Notes: generated from the letters alone by a model not told the origin. DNA of 64,000 nt from Pseudooceanicola onchidii (GCF_004959925.1 NZ_SPUW01000002.1:868001-932000); one strand, 5' to 3'; positions 51,331-60,140 are shown, counted from the first letter of the stretch. A program made the numbers and translations.

Positions 51331-52761
51331 TCAGGCCGCCGCAGCCATCCCGGCAAACACGGCCAGATCGTTGCGATAAAGCGCCGTCTCATCCTCCTGG
51401 CGCACTCTGTCGGGCAGGCGCAGCAGATAGGACGGATGTACCGTGACCAGCACCGGGCCGTAGGGCGTGGCTTCGATCTGCCCCCGGCGTTTCAGCAATC
51501 CGTCCCGTGATCCCGTCAGCGCCTGCAGCGCCGTGGCCCCCATGGAAAGGATCATCTTCGGGTGAACCAGCTGCAACTCAAGATCCAGCCACCAGCGGCC
51601 GTGTTCGATCTCGGTCCGGTTTGGCGGCATGTGGATGCGCCGTTTGCCCTGCCGCCTGAACTTGAACTGCTTCACCGCGTTCGTGACGTAAGCCCCTGTC
51701 CGATCAAGCCCCGCCTCGGCGGCGATCCGGTCAAACAGCTGCCCGGCAGGGCCGACAAAGGGCCGACCGGCCTGATCCTCATGATCGCCCGGCTGTTCGC
51801 CGACGATCATGACCTGGGCCGTCTGCGGCCCTTCGCCCAGGATGATGCGGCCGTAGCCTTCGGGCAGATCGCGGCTCGCCTCTTCGGCGCGGGCGCGCAT
51901 GGCGTCAAAGCTGAGCTCGGGCAGGTCCCTGGGCTGGTGCAGGCGATCCAGCACCCGGGCCGCCCGCAACGGCGGCAGGGTCGGCGCGGTTTCGGCCATT
52001 TCGCGCACGCGGGCCTCGGCCCCCGCGATGAGCGCGGGGATGTGCTTCGCCTCGGGCATGTTCTTCCAGTATTTCCGGGGCATCTCGGACTGCATGGCGC
52101 TGATCTTGACGCGCGCCGGGTTGAAGATGTTGCAGAAATACGTCTCCCACAGCTGTTCGGCGCCGTCTTCGGGCAGGTCGGGCTTTGCCTGGCCCGGGGC
52201 GAAGGTGACGCGGCCGTTTTCGTGGCGGGCGGTGACGTGCGGCGTGGCGATCACCCAGTCCATGTCGGCGAAACGGCGCGCGAAAAAGGGCGATGTGGGT
52301 TCCAGCGTGAAATGCGTCGGTTCGAACCAGGCGGCAAAGCGGCGGCGCCCTGTCGTGCCCTGGGCGATGTCGCGGAACCGGACAAACGCTTTCATCTTGT
52401 GCGCGCAGCGACGCACGTTTTTTTCCATGCCGTTCAGTCGGATCAGATCCGGATCGGCCGTGTCGCGCATCAGGGCGGGCCGGTCCCGCAGCCGCCAGAG
52501 AAAGGCATAGAGCCGGGCAAAGCGTTCAGGATCGCTGTGCCAGACCACCCGGCGCGACAGATCGACGAAGGGTTTCGGCACCGTCAGCGGGGTCACCATC
52601 GCCGGGTTCGGCGCAGCCGTTGCGCCGAACAGGTCGGTCTGCGGGGCATCGCCATGCGTCCACAACAGCGCCTCGGGCGGCGTGCCCTGGGCCAGATGCG
52701 CGCGCGCGGCGTCGCGCCAGGCGATATCGGTGCCGATCATGGGAAGGTGGACGGTCTGCAT
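51331..52761 (-). CDS. DUF4130-UdgX fusion: uracil-DNA-binding repair protein
   Basis: 476 residues. The N-terminal half (about 1-240) is a DUF4130 domain (LWRLRDRPALMRDTADPD, EKNVRRCAHKMKAFVRFRD, FAAWFEPTHFTLE, FFARRFADMDWVI). The C-terminal half is UdgX, a family 4-type uracil-DNA glycosylase relative: VMIVGEQPGDHEDQAGRPFVGPAG, YVTNAVKQFKFRRQGKRRIH with His377 as the residue that bonds covalently to the abasic site in UdgX, and VTVHPSYLLR. The TTG at 52782 would add seven residues; ATG 52761 is chosen. It lies 40 bases behind the radical-SAM gene and is probably in its SOS operon. Confidence 0.9.
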   Translation of the reverse strand: MQTVHLPMIGTDIAWRDAARAHLAQGTPPEALLWTHGDAPQTDLFGATAAPNPAMVTPLTVPKPFVDLSRRVVWHSDPERFARLYAFLWRLRDRPALMRDTADPDLIRLNGMEKNVRRCAHKMKAFVRFRDIAQGTTGRRRFAAWFEPTHFTLEPTSPFFARRFADMDWVIATPHVTARHENGRVTFAPGQAKPDLPEDGAEQLWETYFCNIFNPARVKISAMQSEMPRKYWKNMPEAKHIPALIAGAEARVREMAETAPTLPPLRAARVLDRLHQPRDLPELSFDAMRARAEEASRDLPEGYGRIILGEGPQTAQVMIVGEQPGDHEDQAGRPFVGPAGQLFDRIAAEAGLDRTGAYVTNAVKQFKFRRQGKRRIHMPPNRTEIEHGRWWLDLELQLVHPKMILSMGATALQALTGSRDGLLKRRGQIEATPYGPVLVTVHPSYLLRLPDRVRQEDETALYRNDLAVFAGMAAAA

Positions 52762-52801
52762 GGGATACCGGCAGTTTGACAATCATCGAGCGGTGGGAAG
52801 G

Positions 52802-54031
52802 TCAGAAAAGGGACAGCTGTTCGGGCGGCGGGGCAAAGCGGGCGCGCAGGTCCGCGCTGTCGGTCAGCGCTCCGGGTGACCAGTGGCGCAGGGTGATGAA
52901 GGGCCGGGCGTTCTTCAGGTTGGCCCCGATCCGGGTCAGGTCCTCGTAGGCCAGCGTGCGATGCCTGCGCGCGGTCAGGATGCGCTGCACGGTGCGGGTT
53001 CCGAACCCGGGCACGCGAAGAAGCAGTTGCTTTTCAGCCGTCTGGACCGGGACCGGAAACAGGTGACGGTTTTCAAGCGCCCAGGCGAGCTTGGGGTCGA
53101 GCTGCAGGTCAAGATTGCCATCGGGCCGTGCGGCCGTGATCTCGGTCGCCGAGAACCCGTAGAACCGCATCAGCCAATCGGCCTGGTATAGCCGGTGTTC
53201 GCGGATCAACGGAGGCTGGATCAACGGCAGTTTGGCGCTGCTGTCGGGGATCGGCGAAAAGGCGGAATAGTACACGCGCCGCAGGCCATAATCGCCGTAA
53301 AGGCGGGTCGATTGTCCGAGAATCGTCTGGTCGTTGGATCCGTCCGCGCCGACGATCATCTGGGTCGATTGACCGGCCGGCGCGAATTTCGGCGGCCGCT
53401 TTCCGGTGTGCGTCTTGTCCTTCGACAGGGTGCGTCGCGTCTTCACCCGCGCCATGGCCCCGCGGATGGTCGCGGGGGATTTTTCCGGCGCATAGGTCTG
53501 GACGGCGTGTTCGGTCGGCAGTTCGACGTTGATCGACAGGCGATCGGCATAGAGCCCGGCCTCGTCGATCAGCTCTTGCGTGGCGTCGGGGATGGTCTTG
53601 AGGTGGATGTAGCCCTTGAAGCCATGGTCCTGCCGCAGGCTGCGCGCGATCTGGACCATGTCCTCCATCGTTGCATCGGGCGACCGGATGATGCCCGAGG
53701 ACAGGAACAGCCCCTCGATATAGTTCCGCCGATAGAATTCCAGCGTCAGCGTCACGACTTCATCCGGGGTGAACCGCGCGCGTTTCGTGTTCGACGACAC
53801 GCGGTTCACGCAATAGGCGCAGTCATAGATGCAGAAGTTCGTCATCAGGATCTTCAGCAGGGAAATGCACCTGCCGTCAGGGGCATAGGCGTGGCAGATG
53901 CCCGACCCCTCCGTCGATCCAAGGCCGCCCTTGGTGCTGTCGCGTCGCGTCGTGCCCGACGACGCGCAAGAGGCATCGTAGCGCGCGGCGTCAGACAGGA
54001 TGGCCAGTTTTTCAGTCAGGGTCAGTGTCAT
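52802..54031 (-). CDS. Putative DNA modification/repair radical SAM protein
   Basis: 409 residues. The radical-SAM cluster motif CIYDCAYC gives Cys67, Cys71, Cys74. Before it is RRDSTKGGLGSTEGSGICHAY; after it VSSNTKRARFTPDEVV, FLSSGIIRSPDATMEDM and the SAM-domain strands; at the C terminus a helix-hairpin-helix DNA-binding region LLLRVPGFGTRTVQRILTARRHRTL. Its pairing with a DUF4130/UdgX partner is a recurring genomic arrangement; the chemistry is not known. The ATG at 54031 is right behind a -10 box, so the mRNA is probably leaderless. Frames reaching to 55324 are shadows of hss. Confidence 0.9.
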   Translation of the reverse strand: MTLTLTEKLAILSDAARYDASCASSGTTRRDSTKGGLGSTEGSGICHAYAPDGRCISLLKILMTNFCIYDCAYCVNRVSSNTKRARFTPDEVVTLTLEFYRRNYIEGLFLSSGIIRSPDATMEDMVQIARSLRQDHGFKGYIHLKTIPDATQELIDEAGLYADRLSINVELPTEHAVQTYAPEKSPATIRGAMARVKTRRTLSKDKTHTGKRPPKFAPAGQSTQMIVGADGSNDQTILGQSTRLYGDYGLRRVYYSAFSPIPDSSAKLPLIQPPLIREHRLYQADWLMRFYGFSATEITAARPDGNLDLQLDPKLAWALENRHLFPVPVQTAEKQLLLRVPGFGTRTVQRILTARRHRTLAYEDLTRIGANLKNARPFITLRHWSPGALTDSADLRARFAPPPEQLSLF

Positions 54032-54033
54032 GT

Positions 54034-54066
54034 GTTCATGATATGTTCTTGATTTGGGTCTATCAA
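54034..54066 (-). promoter_or_regulatory. SOS box and leaderless promoter of the radical-SAM/UdgX operon
   Basis: Minus strand: TTGATA (54066-54061), 17-base spacer, TATCAT (54043-54038), then GAACAC and the ATG at 54031. The alphaproteobacterial LexA site GAAC-N7-GAAC (GTTCATGATATGTTC on the plus strand, 54034-54048) covers the -10. Transcription should start at or next to the ATG, with no Shine-Dalgarno sequence. Confidence 0.85.
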
Positions 54067-54092
54067 GATCCCCCAATTGCACCAGTTTATCC

Positions 54093-54229
54093 GGAGGTGA
54101 TTTCATTGGTCCTGTCTGCAAAAGCGCTACGTGCGGCGTGTTGCCCCTTGTTTGAAGGGGCGCGTCGTTGCAGGAACGCGCGCGATACAGCCCGGCGTCC
54201 CGCCAAGGACCGCAGACAGGAGAGCCACC
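54093..54229 (+). promoter_or_regulatory. Putative regulatory leader of hss
   Basis: CCTGTCTGC (54111-54119) and GCAGACAGG (54212-54220) are perfect nine-base inverted arms; the right arm overlaps the start of the hss ribosome-binding site (ACAGGAGAG). Nested between are GCCCCTT/AAGGGGC (54143-54149 / 54155-54161) and GCGCGT/ACGCGC. Upstream, a perfect Shine-Dalgarno GGAGGTGA (54093-54100) is followed by ATT or TTG instead of ATG/GTG; from the ATT a 16-codon frame ends at TGA 54153, near the loop of the first nested hairpin. Pairing of the long stem would hide the hss site. Confidence 0.4.
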
Positions 54230-55651
54230 ATGACCCATCCCGTTTACGCCCGCATCGACGGCCCCGTGATCCTGATCGGCTTCGGCTCGATCGGGCGCGG
54301 TACGCTGCCGCTGATCGAACGCCATTTCGACTTCGACCGCTCCAAGCTGGTGATCATCGAACCCAACACCGCGCTGTCCGACGATATCGCGAAGACAGGC
54401 TATCGCCACGTGGCCGAGGCACTGACCCCGGCCAACTATCGCGACGTGCTGGGCGGGTTGTTCGAGGCGGGCAAGGGGTTTGTCGTGAACCTGTCGGTCG
54501 ACACCTCGTCCCTGGACCTGATGCGGTTCTGCCGGGAAAACGGCGTGCTCTATATCGATACCGTGGTCGAACCCTGGGCGGGGTATTACTTCGGGACCGA
54601 CGACAATGCCGATCGCACGAACTATGCGCTGCGTCAGAAGGTGCGCGACGAAAAAGCGGCGAACCCGGGCGGGACCACGGCGGTCAGCTGCAGCGGCGCC
54701 AACCCCGGAATGGTGTCGTGGTTCGTGAAAGAGGCTCTGTTGATGCTGGCGTCCGACACCGGTGTGACGGCCGACCCGACGGATCGCGTGGGCTGGGCGC
54801 AGCTGATGCAGAAGCTTGGCGTCAAGGGCGTGCACATCGCCGAGCGGGACACCCAGGTGCGGACCGAACCGCGCCAGCCCGGCCATTTCGTCAACACCTG
54901 GTCGGTCGAAGGCTTCATCGCCGAAGGCTTCCAGCCGGCCGAACTGGGCTGGGGCACCGCCGAAGGCTGGATGCCCGCCAACGCCCATTCCTACGATACC
55001 GGCTGCCAGGCGGCGATCTGGCTGGAACAGCCCGGCGCGGCTACCCGCGTGCGCACCTGGTGCCCGACGCCGGGGCCGCAGTTCGGCTTCCTGGTCACCC
55101 ACAACGAGGCGATCTCGATCGCCGACTACTATACCGTCGGCGCGGCCCATGCGCCCGATTTCCGGCCGACCTGCCACTATGCCTATCATCCCTGCGACGA
55201 CGCGGTGCTGTCGCTGCACGAGATGTTCGGGTCGAACCAGATCCAGGATGTGCACTACATCCTCGACGTGAACGAGATCGAGCCGGGCGGCATCGACGAG
55301 TTGGGCGTGCTGCTGTACGGGCACGAGAAGAACGCGTTGTGGTACGGATCACGGCTGTCCAACGACGAAACCAAGGGGCTGGCGCCGGATCAGAACGCAA
55401 CCGGGCTGCAGGTGACCTCGGCCGTGCTGGCGGGGATGGTCTGGGCGCTGGAAAATCCGCAGGCCGGGATCGTCGAGACCGACGAGATGGATCACAAGCG
55501 GTGCCTCGAAGTTCAGCGTCCGTACCTCGGCCCGGTCGAAGGGCACTATACCGACTGGACCCCGCTGACCGACCGGCAGACCCAGTTCGCCGAGGATCTG
55601 GACGAAGACAACCCCTGGGCCTTCCGCAATGTGCTGGAACGGCTTGCCTGA
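54230..55651 (+). CDS. hss: Homospermidine synthase
   Basis: 473 residues, saccharopine-dehydrogenase-like Rossmann fold. Makes sym-homospermidine from putrescine (two putrescines or putrescine and spermidine) using NAD in a redox-neutral way. Seen: VILIGFGSIGRGTLPLIERHF (nucleotide motif), NLSVDTSSLDLMRFCR, DTVVEPWAGYYF, SCSGANPGMVSWFVKEALL, NTWSVEGFIAEGFQPAELGWG and GAAHAPDFRPTCHYAYHPCDDAV. ATG 54230 has CAGGAGAG nine bases upstream; the frame extension to 54131 is rejected. Alphaproteobacteria typically use homospermidine as polyamine. Confidence 0.94.
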   Translation: MTHPVYARIDGPVILIGFGSIGRGTLPLIERHFDFDRSKLVIIEPNTALSDDIAKTGYRHVAEALTPANYRDVLGGLFEAGKGFVVNLSVDTSSLDLMRFCRENGVLYIDTVVEPWAGYYFGTDDNADRTNYALRQKVRDEKAANPGGTTAVSCSGANPGMVSWFVKEALLMLASDTGVTADPTDRVGWAQLMQKLGVKGVHIAERDTQVRTEPRQPGHFVNTWSVEGFIAEGFQPAELGWGTAEGWMPANAHSYDTGCQAAIWLEQPGAATRVRTWCPTPGPQFGFLVTHNEAISIADYYTVGAAHAPDFRPTCHYAYHPCDDAVLSLHEMFGSNQIQDVHYILDVNEIEPGGIDELGVLLYGHEKNALWYGSRLSNDETKGLAPDQNATGLQVTSAVLAGMVWALENPQAGIVETDEMDHKRCLEVQRPYLGPVEGHYTDWTPLTDRQTQFAEDLDEDNPWAFRNVLERLA

Positions 55652-55729
55652 ACAGGCTGCGCGCACGCGACATCTGGTCTTTTGGTCCCGGGCCACGTTA
55701 TGACGGCCCGACAGATAGGTGGGACCGAC

Positions 55730-56818
55730 ATGACGGATCAGATCAAGCCGCAGCCCGGGATCATGGAGATCGAGCTCTACGTTGGTGGGGCGTCCAAGAT
55801 CGACGGCGTGGGCGAGGTTGTGAAACTCTCGTCCAATGAAAACCCGTACGGCGCCGGAGAGGCCGCGCGCGAGGCCTATGCCCGCGCGGCCTATGATCTG
55901 CATCGGTATCCGTCCATCGACCATACCCCGCTGCGCGAGGCCATCGGCGCCCAGCACGGGCTGGACCCGGCGCGGATCATCTGCGGCGTCGGTTCGGACG
56001 AGATCCTGTCGCTGGTCGCCCAGGCCTATGCCGGGCCCGGTGACGAGGTGATCTATACCGAACACGGATTCTCGATGTACCCGATCTTTGCCAACATGGT
56101 GGGCGCGACGCCGATCAAGGTGGCGGAACGCGAACGGGTCGTCGATGTCGATGCGATCCTCGACGCCTGCACCGACCGGACGCGACTGGTCTACCTGGCG
56201 AACCCCGCCAATCCGACCGGCACGATGATCGGCAACAACGCGGTCGCCAAGCTGGCCGACGGGCTTCCCGATCAGTGCATCCTCGTCCTCGATGGCGCCT
56301 ATGCCGAGTTCGTGGAAGGCTATGACGGCGGGGCCAAGCTGGTCGACAAGCGCAACAACGTCCTGATGACGCGGACCTTTTCCAAGATCTACGGGCTTGG
56401 CGGCCTGCGGATCGGCTGGGGCTATGCGCAGCAGGACATGATCGATGTCCTCAACCGGCTGCGCCAGCCGTTCAACCTGTCGAACACGCAGCTTTCGGTG
56501 GCCGAGGCCGCGATGAAGGACCAGGCGCATGTCACCCGCACGCGCGAGGCGAACACCCGACTGCGTGCCTGGCTGGCCGAGGCGCTGGCGGAACATGGCG
56601 TGCCGTCCGACACCTCCTGCGCGAACTTCATCCTGGCGCGCTTTGCCGATGCCGAGGAGGCGAAAGCCTGCGACGCCTACCTCAAGACCCAGGGGCTGAT
56701 CGTGCGGCAGACGGCGGGCTACGGGCTGGCGCATTGCCTGCGGATCACGGTTGGCGACGAAAGCGCCTGCCGACAGGTCGCCCATGCCATCGGGCGGTTC
56801 AAGGAGGGCGCGGCATGA
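55730..56818 (+). CDS. hisC: Histidinol-phosphate/aromatic aminotransferase
   Basis: 362 residues, PLP fold type I aminotransferase of the HisC subfamily. Start block [62 protein letters not shown] and the PLP lysine in [19 protein letters not shown]. It converts imidazole acetol phosphate to histidinol phosphate; because it overlaps tyrA by four bases it may also serve in tyrosine/phenylalanine synthesis. The ATG at 55730 is preferred over one at 55682, with GGTGGGAC upstream. Confidence 0.92.
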   Translation: MTDQIKPQPGIMEIELYVGGASKIDGVGEVVKLSSNENPYGAGEAAREAYARAAYDLHRYPSIDHTPLREAIGAQHGLDPARIICGVGSDEILSLVAQAYAGPGDEVIYTEHGFSMYPIFANMVGATPIKVAERERVVDVDAILDACTDRTRLVYLANPANPTGTMIGNNAVAKLADGLPDQCILVLDGAYAEFVEGYDGGAKLVDKRNNVLMTRTFSKIYGLGGLRIGWGYAQQDMIDVLNRLRQPFNLSNTQLSVAEAAMKDQAHVTRTREANTRLRAWLAEALAEHGVPSDTSCANFILARFADAEEAKACDAYLKTQGLIVRQTAGYGLAHCLRITVGDESACRQVAHAIGRFKEGAA

Positions 56819-57735
56819 GCCAGGTCTACGACCGTGTGGCGTTGATCGGGCTGGGCCTGATCGCGTCGTCGATGTTCTGGGCGATCAAGCGCGCCGGGCT
56901 GGTGGGCGAGGTGACGGGCTATGCCCGGTCCGAAGCGACCCGCGACACCGCGCGCAGGATCGGGCTTTGCGACCGGGTCTGCGACAGCGTGGCCGAGGCC
57001 GTCGCGGGCGCCGATCTGGTCGTTTTGTGCGTGCCGGTCGGGGCCATGGGCCCGGTCGCGGCCGAAATGGCGCCGCATCTGAAGCCGGGCGCAACGGTGT
57101 CGGACGTGGGGTCGGTCAAGCGGGCGGTGATCGACGCGGTGGCGCCGCACATCCCGGAAGGCGTCCACTTCATCCCGGCGCATCCGCTGGCGGGCACGGA
57201 ACATTCCGGGCCGGAGTCGGGCTTTGCCGAACTTTTCGACAACCGCTGGTCCCTGATCGTGCCGCATGGTGACCCGGATCAGGCGGCGGTCGATAACCTG
57301 CGGGCGCTTTGGGAAGGCATGGGCGCGAACGTCGAGGTGATGGATCCCGATCACCATGACCTCGTGCTGGCGGTGACCTCGCATACCCCGCACCTGATCG
57401 CCTACACGATGGTGGGGGTGGCGGATGACCTGCGGCGCGTGACCGACAGCGAGGTCATCAAGTATTCCGCCGCCGGTTTCCGGGACTTCACCCGCATCGC
57501 CGCGTCGGACCCGACGATGTGGCGCGACGTGTTCCTGACCAACAAGGAAGCGACGCTGGAAATCCTTGGCCGCTTCACCGAGGAGCTGTTTGCGCTGCAA
57601 CGGGCGATCCGGACCGGGGACGGGGACCAGCTTTTCGATTATTTCACCCGCACCCGCGCGATCCGGCGGGGGATCATCCAGGCCGGGCAGGACACCGACA
57701 AGCCCAACTTCGGCCGCGGGCCCGCGACGCGGTGA
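56815..57735 (+). CDS. tyrA: Prephenate/arogenate (cyclohexadienyl) dehydrogenase
   Basis: 306 residues. N-terminal Rossmann motif [56 protein letters not shown], and the catalytic block [26 protein letters not shown] with the conserved His. C-terminal helical dimer domain (about 180-306) with [13 protein letters not shown] and [16 protein letters not shown]. It oxidises prephenate and/or arogenate towards tyrosine. Overlaps hisC (ATGA) and the extensin gene (GTGA). Confidence 0.94.
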   Translation: MSQVYDRVALIGLGLIASSMFWAIKRAGLVGEVTGYARSEATRDTARRIGLCDRVCDSVAEAVAGADLVVLCVPVGAMGPVAAEMAPHLKPGATVSDVGSVKRAVIDAVAPHIPEGVHFIPAHPLAGTEHSGPESGFAELFDNRWSLIVPHGDPDQAAVDNLRALWEGMGANVEVMDPDHHDLVLAVTSHTPHLIAYTMVGVADDLRRVTDSEVIKYSAAGFRDFTRIAASDPTMWRDVFLTNKEATLEILGRFTEELFALQRAIRTGDGDQLFDYFTRTRAIRRGIIQAGQDTDKPNFGRGPATR

Positions 57736-58544
57736 GGGGGCTTGCCGCATTCGTCTTCGGTCTTTTGATGGCCGGAACGGTTGCGGCAGAGCCGCCGAAG
57801 TCTTCGCTTCGGCCGGTCACACGCGGCGCGGCCGAGGCCGCGGCCCAGGGTATCGTGTCCGACATCGTCCGTCCGCCCGAGGTGCCGCAGCGCCCGCAAA
57901 GCTATGGCGTGACGCCCCAGGTCGATACCCCGCCCAAGCGTCGCCTGCTGGGCGTCTTCCGCCCCAAGGCCCGCGACCGCGAGATCGAGCGTCAGGCCGA
58001 GGCGCGGGCCGCCGCCCGCGCCAAGGGTGCGGTCTGTGGCAACGTGGCCATCCAGGGCGTGTCGATCGGGCCGGTGCCGGGGCGGATCGGGGGCTGCGGC
58101 ATCGACCAGGCGGTCCGGGTCAGTTCGGTGTCGGGCGTTGCGCTGTCGACCCACGCGGTGATGGACTGCACGACGGCCAAGGCGTTGAATACATGGGTGG
58201 AACGCGGGATGAAACCGGCGCTCAAGGCGGGCGGTGGCGTGGCGCAGATCAGGGTCGCGGCACATTATGCCTGCCGCCCGCGCAACAACCAGAGCGGCGC
58301 CAAGATCTCAGAACACGGGAAGGGGCGGGCGATCGACATCGCGGGCTTCACCCTGCGGAACGGGGCGAAGGTCAGCGTGCTGTCGGACTGGGGCGGGTCG
58401 TCCTATTCAAAGGCGTTGCGGCGGATGCATGGCGCAGCCTGCGGCCCCTTCGGCACGGTCCTGGGGCCGGATGCGAACCGGTTTCACCGCGATCACTTCC
58501 ATTTCGATACGGCGCGCTACCGGTCGGGCAGCTACTGCCGTTAA
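57732..58544 (+). CDS. Extensin-like C-terminal domain protein
   Basis: 270 residues. Begins with a GTG at 57732 that overlaps the tyrA stop, giving a signal peptide ([20 protein letters not shown]). The mature C-terminal part (about 100-270) is the extensin-like domain: CGIDQAVRVSSVSGV, MDCTTAKALNTWVERGMKP, HYACRPRNNQSGAKISEHGKGRAIDIAGF and FHRDHFHFDTARYRSG, with the His/Asp set of a possible zinc peptidase fold (D,D-carboxypeptidase-like). Periplasmic or cell-envelope role. Its stop shares TTAA with the convergent DUF2125 stop. Confidence 0.88.
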   Translation: MRGLAAFVFGLLMAGTVAAEPPKSSLRPVTRGAAEAAAQGIVSDIVRPPEVPQRPQSYGVTPQVDTPPKRRLLGVFRPKARDREIERQAEARAAARAKGAVCGNVAIQGVSIGPVPGRIGGCGIDQAVRVSSVSGVALSTHAVMDCTTAKALNTWVERGMKPALKAGGGVAQIRVAAHYACRPRNNQSGAKISEHGKGRAIDIAGFTLRNGAKVSVLSDWGGSSYSKALRRMHGAACGPFGTVLGPDANRFHRDHFHFDTARYRSGSYCR

Positions 58545-59533
58545 CGCAGGAAGATGCGGGGGAAGGGACCGATCGGCAGGAAGCCGAGGTAGGCGATGCC
58601 GTCCTTCAGCGTGACCTCGACGTCGATCGAGGCCGGGTTGCCCGAGGCATTGGCCGCCATCTGCAATACGCCGCGCGCCGCCTGCGCCATCGTGTCGGTG
58701 ATGGCGCCCGAGGCCTGGGCGATCTCAAGCATCTGCTGCCATTCCTCGGCCTGCAGGGCCAGGGTGCCCGAGGCGCGGCCGGTGGCCGTGTCGATGTCCA
58801 GCGTCCCGCGCGCCTGGAAGGCCATCACGCCCCATTCCGCACGCAGCGTGGCGATGTCGATCCGGGTCGGCTGCGGGCGGCTGACCTCCAGGGCTGTGAC
58901 ATCCCAGGGCCGATCGAAGGTCGCGGTGGCGTCCAGCCGGGCCAGTTGCACCGTGTCGGGCAGCGCCTGATCGCCGAAGGTCCGGCGCAGCATGGGGGCG
59001 GGGGGCGACAGGTCGCGCGCCTCGAGCCCCAGCCGATAGGTGGTTTCGGCCGTCCGCTCTGCCGCGAGGTGCAGCTCGGCCAGGGTGCCGCTTTCGGCGC
59101 CGGTGAAGGCGATGGTCTGACCTTCCAGCACGGCACGCTCCAGCTCTCCGGTCGGGCCCGAGCCGATGCGCAATGACGCGCGCAACCGGTCGCTGGTGAT
59201 CTCGAGCTTGTCGGTCGGGGTGGCCAGCTGCATCCGCTGCGGCCAGGCGGCGATCATGTGACGGGGGCGATAGGACAGGGCCAGAAGTTGAAACTGCGGC
59301 ATGGTCCAGGCGACGCCGGTGTCGGGATCCGCCAGGGTCAGGCCCTGCCAGGTGGCATCGAAGCGGTTGGGAAACCCGCGCACGGCAAAGTCGTCGTAAT
59401 CGGCCACCCAGCCTTCGTCGCGGCGCAGGTCGAACCAGTCCTCGACCCCGCTGCGGACGCTTTGCGCGCCGTAGACCCAATAGCCGGACCACAGCAGCGC
59501 CGCCGCGATCACCACGAAAAACAGACGTTTCAA
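58541..59533 (-). CDS. DUF2125 family protein
   Basis: 330 residues, alphaproteobacterial DUF2125. A hydrophobic N terminus (MKRLFFVVIAAALLWSGYWV) is a signal anchor; the rest is probably periplasmic: SGVEDWFDLRRDEGWVADYDDFAVRGFPNRFDATWQGL, and the end IAYLGFLPIGPFPRIFLR. The function is unknown. The start is a TTG at 59533 with AAAGGGG upstream; upstream frame to 59836 crosses the ggct gene and is rejected. Confidence 0.82.
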   Translation of the reverse strand: MKRLFFVVIAAALLWSGYWVYGAQSVRSGVEDWFDLRRDEGWVADYDDFAVRGFPNRFDATWQGLTLADPDTGVAWTMPQFQLLALSYRPRHMIAAWPQRMQLATPTDKLEITSDRLRASLRIGSGPTGELERAVLEGQTIAFTGAESGTLAELHLAAERTAETTYRLGLEARDLSPPAPMLRRTFGDQALPDTVQLARLDATATFDRPWDVTALEVSRPQPTRIDIATLRAEWGVMAFQARGTLDIDTATGRASGTLALQAEEWQQMLEIAQASGAITDTMAQAARGVLQMAANASGNPASIDVEVTLKDGIAYLGFLPIGPFPRIFLR

Positions 59534-59597
59534 GCGCCGCCCCTTTTGCTGCCCGTCGGCCTTGTTTATAGGCCAAGGAAAGGAAAGGACCAGAGCC

Positions 59598-60140
59598 ATG
59601 ACCACCTGGGTCTTCGCATACGGATCACTTGTCTGGAACCCCGAGTTTACCCCGGTCGAACGGGTGCGCGCGACGTTGACGGGCTTTCGCCGGTCGTTCT
59701 GCATGTCGTCGATCCACCACCGGGGCAGCGAGGCCGAGCCGGGACTGGTGCTGGCGCTGGACGCCTCGGCCGGGGCGGAATGCCGGGGCATGGCGCTGGC
59801 CATCCCCAAGTCGGACGAGGCCAAGATCCTGGCCAACCTGCGCGAGCGTGAACTGGTGTCGTCGGCCTATCGCGAAGAGGTCCTGCCGCTTGCGTTGGAG
59901 GACGGGCGCGAGGTCGAGGCGCTGGCCTATGTCGTCGACCGGGCACATCGCCAGTACTGCGGTGGCATGTCGCTGGAAACGCAGGCGGAAATCATCGCAC
60001 GCGCGATCGGTGGCAAGGGGCCGAACCGCGATTACCTGTGGCAGACGGCGGATCACCTGTCGCAGCTTGGCTTGCGGGATAGCGAGCTTGACGACCTGTC
60101 GGGCATGGTCCGGGATCTTGTGGATAATCGCTTGGCTTGA
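59598..60140 (+). CDS. ChaC-like gamma-glutamylcyclotransferase
   Basis: 180 residues. Matches the ChaC/GCG family: WVFAYGSLVWNPEF (substrate-binding YGSL), ATLTGFRRSFCMSSIHHRGSEAEPGLVLAL, CRGMALAI and LRERELVSSAYREEVLPL with the catalytic Glu. It releases 5-oxoproline and Cys-Gly from glutathione; 5-oxoproline could be opened by PxpABC encoded at 23-25.7 kb. The ATG at 59598 is preferred over 59562. Confidence 0.9.
   Translation: MTTWVFAYGSLVWNPEFTPVERVRATLTGFRRSFCMSSIHHRGSEAEPGLVLALDASAGAECRGMALAIPKSDEAKILANLRERELVSSAYREEVLPLALEDGREVEALAYVVDRAHRQYCGGMSLETQAEIIARAIGGKGPNRDYLWQTADHLSQLGLRDSELDDLSGMVRDLVDNRLA

Noticed and set aside
54025-55839. 604-codon frame overlapping hss in another phase, starting behind the perfect Shine-Dalgarno at 54093
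   Set aside because: Arg/Pro-rich, no conserved domain and fully overlapped by hss; only the short leader part was kept as a regulatory observation.
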